Assembly (NCBI GenBank): GCA_018399865.1
Contig: JAGYNL010000292.1
Coordinates: forward strand, 1-6,056
Length of the DNA stretch: 6,056 nt
Direction: 5' to 3'
Source: Candidatus Bipolaricaulota bacterium
Lineage (GTDB): Bacteria; Bipolaricaulota; Bipolaricaulia; UBA7950; UBA9294
A model generated the notes under the pieces. It was not told the origin of the DNA. It saw nothing but the letters and a program-made list of their open reading frames with translations, and made no database searches. Positions 1 to 4,561 of this stretch are shown one piece after another. The translations under genes were made by a program, and so were the position numbers. Positions within the stretch are counted from its first letter, which is position 1. Every line of letters begins with the position of its first letter.

Positions 1-301
1 TTCCTTCAACATAGCCAGAAAGGACTATTGCAATGTCCTCGGTCGTCTCCCGCTTTCCTAGCTTGATATCATCAGGGCCAAGATATATCGCCTGCCCGCC
101 CAACTGATGCATCCCATTCTCAAACGAGACGCGCGTTCGAAGCGATGGCTTCTCAAAAATCATTGCAAGTGTTTTGCCTGCAAGCATGTCGTGTTTTACA
201 CCTGCACGCAGCTCAAGCTTCAAATTGTGCGCTGTCTCTAGGATCTCATATATCTCCTCAGTGCTTAAATATGAAAGGGCTATAAGGTCCTTTGTTTTCA
301 T
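1..301 (-). CDS. argF: Ornithine carbamoyltransferase, N-terminal 100 residues (gene runs off the left edge)
   Basis: This enzyme condenses carbamoyl phosphate with ornithine to give citrulline in cytoplasmic arginine synthesis. The ATG at 301-299 follows an AGGAGG with 9-base spacing, and the frame is open to the window edge. Visible residues cover most of the carbamoyl-phosphate domain: the lead-in GKTLAMIFEKP (42-52), then the phosphate-binding loop SLRTR (53-57) followed by VSFE, then GMHQLGGQAIYL (63-74) and DIKLGKRE (78-85). The DIxLG stretch after the loop favours ornithine over aspartate carbamoyltransferase. The ornithine-binding SMG loop and the HCLP motif lie outside the window, so substrate identity rests on the N-terminal half only. 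A less common relative (catabolic OTCase or a YgeW-like carbamoyltransferase) cannot be excluded. It is separated from the upstream yqeG-like gene by 185 bases with its own promoter candidate, so it probably starts a separate transcription unit. Confidence 0.93.
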   Translation of the reverse strand, partial: MKTKDLIALSYLSTEEIYEILETAHNLKLELRAGVKHDMLAGKTLAMIFEKPSLRTRVSFENGMHQLGGQAIYLGPDDIKLGKRETTEDIAIVLSGYVEG

Positions 302-310
302 CTATTGTTG

Positions 311-316
311 CCTCCT
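311..316 (-). promoter_or_regulatory. Strong ribosome binding site of argF
   Basis: The minus strand reads AGGAGG here, 9 bases before the argF ATG. It is a near-perfect Shine-Dalgarno sequence and settles the argF start. It lies 1 base downstream of the TAA that ends the possible upstream ORF at 359-318. Confidence 0.85.
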
Positions 317-317
317 G

Positions 318-359
318 TTAGCATACTTTTGAGTGTTTTGACGGGAACAACGGACACAT
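318..359 (-). CDS. Possible 13-codon upstream ORF in the argF leader
   Basis: On the minus strand an ATG at 359-357 opens a 13-codon frame, MCPLFPSKHSKVC, that ends with TAA at 320-318, just before the argF Shine-Dalgarno. A GGAG at 371-368 sits 8 bases before the ATG, good spacing for a real ribosome site. The peptide contains no arginine codon, so it is not a classic arginine attenuator peptide. If translated, it could couple ribosome arrival to argF initiation. A short frame with a ribosome site arises by chance fairly often, so this is only a candidate. Confidence 0.25.
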   Translation of the reverse strand: MCPLFPSKHSKVC

Positions 360-420
360 ACTTCAAGCTCCACAAAAGGTTTGCTCTAGTAAGAATCCTA
401 CCCTTTAACAGTCCATGTAG

Positions 421-449
421 ATGATAGCCGATAGACCGTCAGTAGCCAA
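421..449 (-). promoter_or_regulatory. Sigma-70-type promoter candidate for argF
   Basis: Read on the minus strand, TTGGCT (449-444) and TATCAT (426-421) are separated by exactly 17 bases. They match the TTGACA and TATAAT consensus at 4 of 6 and 5 of 6 positions. Initiation would fall near 414 and give a leader of about 113 bases before the argF ATG. The -35 box overlaps one arm of the inverted repeat at 441-466. I saw no ARG-box-like ArgR site here by eye. Confidence 0.4.
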
Positions 450-466
450 GAACAAGCCCAGCTACT
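441..466. repeat. Inverted repeat overlapping the argF promoter candidate
   Basis: The arms AGTAGC (441-446) and GCTACT (461-466) are perfect 6-base complements around a 14-base loop. On the minus strand no T-run follows the stem, so it is not a convincing terminator for the yqeG-like gene just upstream. On the plus strand TTTT follows, but no plus-strand gene needs a terminator here. One arm overlaps the putative -35 box, so it could be an operator-like element or chance. Confidence 0.3.
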
Positions 467-486
467 TTTCGACGCGACACCATTAA

Positions 487-906
487 CTAATGCTTGATTC
501 GAATAGAATAGATGCCAAGGCGATTGGCCCCGAGTATATCAGTAAATAACCGGTCGCCAATCATAACCGCACGCTTCGGCGAAACTCCCATCTGATCAAG
601 TAGTTCACGAAATCCTCTGCGTCTGGGTTTCCCTGCCCGGCAGCGAAGGGGATACTTGTTAGCGAGCTCCACAATTACAGGATCCTTTGTGCCAATTCGG
701 CGGTTCGTAAGAATACCGATACGAAATCCTATCCCGGTAAGCCTTTCAAGCAACTCTGTCACCTTGGGAGAAAGCTTATCAGGGCGTCGCTTACCCAAAG
801 TGTTGTCTAAATCAAAGAGTATGGCTCTCTTGCCAAGGCCATAGAGCCTTTCATAATCGACTTCAAAGATAGAGCGTGCTCTTTCACGCGGACTCAACAG
901 GCTCAT
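487..906 (-). CDS. yqeG: YqeG-family HAD superfamily (IIIA) phosphatase, short form
   Basis: A 139-residue cytoplasmic HAD-superfamily hydrolase of the YqeG type; the physiological substrate of the family is unsettled. All four HAD motifs are present: motif I FDLDNT (31-36) with nucleophile Asp32 and acid/base Asp34, motif II LTN around Thr67, motif III Lys93 in AGKP, and motif IV GDRLFTD (117-123) with Asp118 and Asp123. The tail LGANRLGIYSI (125-135) is also typical. The start at 906 is supported by a GGAG 6 bases upstream and by agreement with the family N-terminus (SIFEVDYERL leading into motif I). The gene starts 23 bases inside the preceding DUF4911-like gene, so translation is probably coupled. 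YqeG proteins as I recall them run to roughly 170 residues; this one stops soon after motif IV and lacks the usual C-terminal extension. The three frames after the stop show no obvious remnant of it. Confidence 0.85.
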   Translation of the reverse strand: MSLLSPRERARSIFEVDYERLYGLGKRAILFDLDNTLGKRRPDKLSPKVTELLERLTGIGFRIGILTNRRIGTKDPVIVELANKYPLRCRAGKPRRRGFRELLDQMGVSPKRAVMIGDRLFTDILGANRLGIYSIRIKH

Positions 907-1141
907 TGTCCTCTCCGCGGAAGAACTTCCCCATACCTGCTTCGCGAGATAGGCGCTCCATAACTAGCTCGAATTCATCTTCCATTCCAAGCGCAACGTA
1001 GATCTTAAAGAACATCTGACCATCTTGCAGACGCCACTGCCTGCGTACATTTGCAAGGCCGTCGTAAGCGCTAAGTATGGCATCAACAAAATGAATCTGG
1101 CTCTCTGTTGCATTTAACCAATAAACACTAGCCTCGCGCAT
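884..1141 (-). CDS. Small DUF4911-like protein of unknown function
   Basis: An 85-residue soluble protein with no signal peptide or membrane segment. It resembles DUF4911 proteins as I remember them: an opening strand with hydrophobic alternation (SVYWLNATES, 5-14), a helix with DAILSAYDGLANVRR (20-34), a second strand with MFFKIYVALGME (43-54), then a charged helix FELVMERLSREAG (57-69). This gives a small alpha/beta fold of the beta-alpha-beta-beta-alpha kind, compatible with ligand or RNA binding, but no catalytic motif is visible. The ATG at 1141 follows GAGG with 5-base spacing. It sits 18 bases after the mazG stop and its own end overlaps the start of the yqeG-like gene by 23 bases, so the three genes are almost certainly cotranscribed. 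The family assignment is from memory of the sequence pattern and needs a profile search. Confidence 0.7.
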   Translation of the reverse strand: MREASVYWLNATESQIHFVDAILSAYDGLANVRRQWRLQDGQMFFKIYVALGMEDEFELVMERLSREAGMGKFFRGEDNEPVESA

Positions 1142-1159
1142 CAGTCCCTCGCTGAGTTT

Positions 1160-1738
1160 TCACAAGAAATGCTCGATGCTCTTACGAAGAGCTATTTCTG
1201 GATCAATACCTTTTTGCATCACATCAGCTATTGAAGCGAGAATAACCCCTCCTGCTCGACTTTCATCATCAAGGTACTCAGTCTGCGCTATCTGATCTGG
1301 GACAACGCCAAGGCGGCCTATGAGTTTTCTTGCCGCAAGAAGTGTTGGAAGCACCGCATTGCTAGCCTCTTCCTTGCTTTTTATGCTTTCCCAGGAGCGA
1401 TGTACCGACTCCATATCGCTTGGGGCATCGGCAAAAACGTGAGGATGTCGGCGGATCATCTTTCTTGCCAGACCGTTGATTACATCATCTATTGTAAACT
1501 GATCCTTCTCAGCAGCAATTTGGCTATGCAACAGCACTTGCAATAACACATCACCAAGCTCATCAGCCAGTGCCATCGCCTCACCTTCATCAATCGCTGC
1601 AATTACCTCGTGTGCTTCCTCTAGGATATACGGGCGCAGACTCACGTGGGTCTGTGCCCTGTCCCATGGGCAGCCATCGGGGGCCCGCAACCTAGCAATA
1701 AGCTTTACTAAATCAGAAAAAGTGTTAAGATCCGTCAC
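1160..1738 (-). CDS. mazG: MazG nucleoside triphosphate pyrophosphohydrolase with a degenerate second domain
   Basis: MazG hydrolyses NTPs or dNTPs to the monophosphate plus pyrophosphate and cleans aberrant nucleotides from the pool. From the GTG at 1738 it has 192 residues. The first domain is intact: RLRAPDGCPWDRAQTH (16-31), the metal-binding EEAHE (40-44) and DELGD (59-63), then RRHPHVFAD (96-104). The second half keeps the linker LPTLLAARK (130-138) and the ending DPEIALRKSIEHFL (179-192). It is about 70 residues shorter than the E. coli protein: the second EExxE helix is absent and the usual EELGD is replaced by SRAGG (160-164). An in-frame ATG at 1777 would add 13 residues inside the foldase gene. 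I prefer the GTG because family members begin a few residues before the LR-P-GCPWD motif and it overlaps the foldase stop by only 14 bases. Ribosome sites are weak for both (GGGA 4 bases before the GTG), which suggests translational coupling to the foldase. Confidence 0.9.
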   Translation of the reverse strand: MTDLNTFSDLVKLIARLRAPDGCPWDRAQTHVSLRPYILEEAHEVIAAIDEGEAMALADELGDVLLQVLLHSQIAAEKDQFTIDDVINGLARKMIRRHPHVFADAPSDMESVHRSWESIKSKEEASNAVLPTLLAARKLIGRLGVVPDQIAQTEYLDDESRAGGVILASIADVMQKGIDPEIALRKSIEHFL

Positions 1739-4400
1739 TTGATCCCGGCGTTGGCTGGTCCATATTGCTCTCACCATTGGTTAAATCCGGTTGCGTAGTC
1801 TCGCTTGTGGTTTGAACTGGTGCGGGAGTTACTCCTACCTGCACAAGAAGTTCCAGAACTTCTTGTTTACGATAGTCAGGGTCATCCGAAGCCACTTTCT
1901 GCAATTTCTCTTTTGCGGTTTCCTCGTCTCCCTGCTCTAGGTACAGCTTTGCAAGTTCAAACATAGCCTCTAGTCCATCATCAGTCAGAGCATTGCCCTG
2001 TCCGACCTCTGTTTGGTTGATATCAATTATTCTATCATATAAATCAATCTTATCTACAACATCGGAAGCGTACTGCATGCCGCGTTTCAGGTAGTCAATC
2101 GCTGTATCATAGTCGGTGCGCCATTTATACGCCTCGGCAATTCCACGATAGGCTTCAAGTGAGTCAAGCCTGGCATCTAGGACAGTTGCATATTCCTTAA
2201 TTGCTGCACTCCATTTGTATTGACTGGAGTAGACACTGGCAAGCTGTAGTCTCAGGTTCATGTCATCGGGGACAAGCAAGACAAGTGTCTCTCCGATATC
2301 TTCCTTCTCTGCGTCATCAAATGTGCGAGCAAACGCCATTTTGTAATTGCTGATTGCCCCGTCTTTATCTCCCTGTTCCAATAGGGTCGCCGCCAACCCG
2401 GAATAGGCTTGAGCCTTGTATGGTGAACGCAGTATAACATGCCGAAAGTTCTCGCTGGCTTCCTCCAGCTCGCCACCGGCAAGGTAAGCGTTACCTAGCT
2501 TTATGTACAAATCAAGCGAACCACCGCGCGAGATCGCTTTCTTATATTGATTAATCGCTTCTTCCTGATACTGTGCAACCTGAGTATCAAGCTGTTCAAG
2601 TTTCGCTTTCTCATCGTCTGTCAGATCAGCCTTTGCGTTTAAGGTATCCAGTTCTTCTCTTGCGGCAATCAACCGCTCATAACCTAAGTCACCCAATCCT
2701 ATGACCAGCTTTATGTTCTCAGGATCTATCTGAGAAATTTGGTCTAGAGTTTTCTGAGCCCCGCCCATATCCTTAAGCGCAAGATATGCCTCGGCTAGCT
2801 TAGTCATAATACTCACATCACCCTCACGCCGTTCAAGGGCTGCTGAATACTGCGCTACGGCACGGTTATAGTTGCCGTTTTCCATGGCCACATCTCCCGA
2901 GCCAATGTAGGCTGGAACATACTCTGGATCCTTGTGTATGGCCTCTTGAAACCTGGTATCAGCACCAAGCGTATCCCCCCTCTCAGCCAGAAGCTTTCCA
3001 TATAGATAGATCGCTGTTGTGCTGTCTGGGGCGAGGGAAAGAACTCGTTCCAGGAAGTTCTCATCTGTGTCAGTATTCTCCAGCGCTTTCAGGTAAGCGC
3101 TCAGGGCATTGGCCTTGGCATCCTCGATCTGTTGGGTGAGTTCTTCTAGCTTTTGCTTCTCTTCCTCTGTTGGTTCAGTTTTCTCTTCCAATGTGCTTTT
3201 CTCTTCCTCGACAGCTGTCATCTTGGCCTCGTAAATACGGCCAATGTAATAAGAAAGATATGGATCGTCTGTCAGCCCATCATTGAGTACGCGCTCAAAT
3301 TCGGCTAATCCCTGATCCCGATCCTGCTGCCCTATGAGGTAAGCGTTGACTAAAGGCATTTCTATGGATATATCCGCCTCTTCGTAAATGCCAGTATACC
3401 AGTCGTCAAACTTCTTATCGCTTTTTTCTTGGAAGTAATCATCGCGCACTTGGTCCCTGACCTCGGCAAGCTCAGGAGTGTAAGGATCTTTACGATCGGT
3501 AAGCTTTATGATGTGGTACCCATACTTAGTCTTGACTGGCTGGCTAATATCTCCAACCTCCATAGAGAAAACAGCTTCTTCAAACTCCTGGACCATCTGG
3601 CCGCGCCCAAACCAATCTAGATCGCCTCCCTCTTCCTTAGTGCCTGGATCAGTTGAATACTGGGCGGCAAGCTCAGCAAAATCCGCGCCCTCTGCCAACT
3701 GCCCAAAGACCTTGTCTGCTGTCTCCAAATCAGAAACCAATATGTGAGAAGCCTTTACTTGTTCATCCTCAGAGTAGTCTGATTTGTGCTCTTCGAAGTA
3801 GGCCGTAAGGTCCGCATCGCTGGGCTCAATATCACCGATAACTTCCTCGCGCAATGCTTCGTTACGTAGCTGAACTTCCACACTATTGCGGATTTGCTTC
3901 CTGAACTCTCCCAGGGTCATATTCTGCCCTTCAAGATAAGTTATGAGCTGTTCTTCCGTAATGCCGTTGCTACTCAACAGGTTGTTGTACTGTTTGTCCG
4001 CCTCGGCCTCTACATCCTTTGAAGGCACTGTGATTTTCTTAAGCTTTGCCTGCTGCGCGTACAGTTCTTCTCTAATCAAAGATTGCATCGCCTGCGCCTC
4101 AAGAGACAACTGGAAATAGGCACCGCTGGCTCCACTAAATAGGGAGGTTGGGTCCATTCCCAACTGCTCGTAGTACTGCCGATACTGGTTAGCAATGTTC
4201 GTAACAGCTTTGTCCACCTCAGTGCGCATGATCTTTAATCCATTTATCGTTGCCGCACTACTTGCTTCCTGGCCAGTGTTCGACGAGTCTCTGAACATCC
4301 CCGCTTGGTTGAGACCGATTAGTCCTACACCACCAATTAGAAAAGCTATGACAATCGACCAGATAATCGCTTTCTTATGCCGCTCAAAAAACCTATACAT
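1725..4400 (-). CDS. Membrane-anchored parvulin-type peptidyl-prolyl isomerase fused to a large TPR domain
   Basis: An 891-residue extracytoplasmic foldase. A short basic N-terminus is followed by one hydrophobic helix (11-30) with no lipobox cysteine, so it is probably an uncleaved anchor with the rest outside the membrane. Residues 50-190 resemble the SurA/PrsA N-terminal chaperone region, including TINGLKI and a helix-rich stretch. The PPIC rotamase domain (215-303) shows VKASHILVS, a YSTDPGTKEEGGDLDWFGRGQM core spread over 248-269, and KYGYHIIKL (292-300), so it looks catalytically competent. About ten TPR units follow (350-845), for example GNYNRAVAQYSAAL (509-522) and GDKDGAISNYKMAF (677-690). 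Two units carry long charged helical hairpins (391-440 and 574-623). The tail (857-891) is rich in Ser, Thr and Pro and probably disordered. PPIC fused to so many TPRs is unusual: PrsA and SurA are around 300-430 residues. It is the first gene of the operon with mazG. Confidence 0.9.
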   Translation of the reverse strand: MYRFFERHKKAIIWSIVIAFLIGGVGLIGLNQAGMFRDSSNTGQEASSAATINGLKIMRTEVDKAVTNIANQYRQYYEQLGMDPTSLFSGASGAYFQLSLEAQAMQSLIREELYAQQAKLKKITVPSKDVEAEADKQYNNLLSSNGITEEQLITYLEGQNMTLGEFRKQIRNSVEVQLRNEALREEVIGDIEPSDADLTAYFEEHKSDYSEDEQVKASHILVSDLETADKVFGQLAEGADFAELAAQYSTDPGTKEEGGDLDWFGRGQMVQEFEEAVFSMEVGDISQPVKTKYGYHIIKLTDRKDPYTPELAEVRDQVRDDYFQEKSDKKFDDWYTGIYEEADISIEMPLVNAYLIGQQDRDQGLAEFERVLNDGLTDDPYLSYYIGRIYEAKMTAVEEEKSTLEEKTEPTEEEKQKLEELTQQIEDAKANALSAYLKALENTDTDENFLERVLSLAPDSTTAIYLYGKLLAERGDTLGADTRFQEAIHKDPEYVPAYIGSGDVAMENGNYNRAVAQYSAALERREGDVSIMTKLAEAYLALKDMGGAQKTLDQISQIDPENIKLVIGLGDLGYERLIAAREELDTLNAKADLTDDEKAKLEQLDTQVAQYQEEAINQYKKAISRGGSLDLYIKLGNAYLAGGELEEASENFRHVILRSPYKAQAYSGLAATLLEQGDKDGAISNYKMAFARTFDDAEKEDIGETLVLLVPDDMNLRLQLASVYSSQYKWSAAIKEYATVLDARLDSLEAYRGIAEAYKWRTDYDTAIDYLKRGMQYASDVVDKIDLYDRIIDINQTEVGQGNALTDDGLEAMFELAKLYLEQGDEETAKEKLQKVASDDPDYRKQEVLELLVQVGVTPAPVQTTSETTQPDLTNGESNMDQPTPGSSDGS

Positions 4401-4413
4401 CTCTATTCACTCA

Positions 4414-4419
4414 CTCCTT
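4414..4419 (-). promoter_or_regulatory. Ribosome binding site of the foldase gene, widely spaced
   Basis: AAGGAG on the minus strand lies 13 bases before the ATG at 4400. That is longer than the usual 5-10 bases. No closer in-frame start exists: the GTGs between site and ATG run into stops, and a later start would remove the membrane helix. The site and start are therefore accepted, though initiation may be modest. Confidence 0.55.
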
Positions 4420-4444
4420 TAAGCAAGAACCTATGTTCTGCAAA

Positions 4445-4473
4445 ATGGTACAAACATCTCTTTGCCCTAACAA
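4445..4473 (-). promoter_or_regulatory. Weak sigma-70-type promoter candidate for the foldase operon
   Basis: On the minus strand TTGTTA (4473-4468) and TACCAT (4450-4445) are 17 bases apart, each matching the consensus at 4 of 6 positions. The expected leader would be about 38 bases. The -10 box overlaps one copy of the direct repeat at 4446-4459. Initiation could instead be readthrough from rny, as I see no strong terminator in the gap. Confidence 0.28.
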
Positions 4474-4504
4474 GGCAGAGGAAAAGTGCCTGGTACAAAT
4501 GTCT
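4446..4504. repeat. Imperfect 14-base direct repeat with a GTGCC-T-GGTAC palindrome
   Basis: Two copies of TGGTACAAAnnTCT occur on the plus strand at 4446-4459 and 4491-4504, identical at 12 of 14 positions and 45 bases apart. The second copy begins inside a near-palindrome, GTGCC T GGTAC (4486-4496), which pairs with one G-U wobble. Between the copies lies TGCC...GGCA, a weak stem. The gap has no ORF worth annotating. The layout resembles small interspersed palindromic repeats, but only one pair is present in this window. Confidence 0.4.
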
Positions 4505-4512
4505 ACCTGCTT

Positions 4513-4526
4513 ATTGCCTGTGCAAT
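4513..4526. repeat. Small perfect inverted repeat downstream of rny
   Basis: ATTGC (4513-4517) and GCAAT (4522-4526) flank a CTGT loop. It lies 36 bases after the rny stop. The stem is short, not GC-rich and not followed by a T-run on the minus strand, so it is at best a weak RNA hairpin and not a classical intrinsic terminator. Confidence 0.2.
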
Positions 4527-4561
4527 CGAATTCAGCAGCCGACCCCTTTTCTTCACCACGG

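Noticed and set aside
1..301. Aspartate carbamoyltransferase instead of ornithine carbamoyltransferase
   Set aside because: The GMHQLGGQAIYL and DIxLGKRE stretches fit OTCase; ATCase would normally show FFEPSTRTRxSFE followed by a different segment.
441..466. Intrinsic terminator of the foldase-mazG-yqeG operon
   Set aside because: The stem is only 6 bases with a 14-base loop, and no T-run follows on the minus strand.
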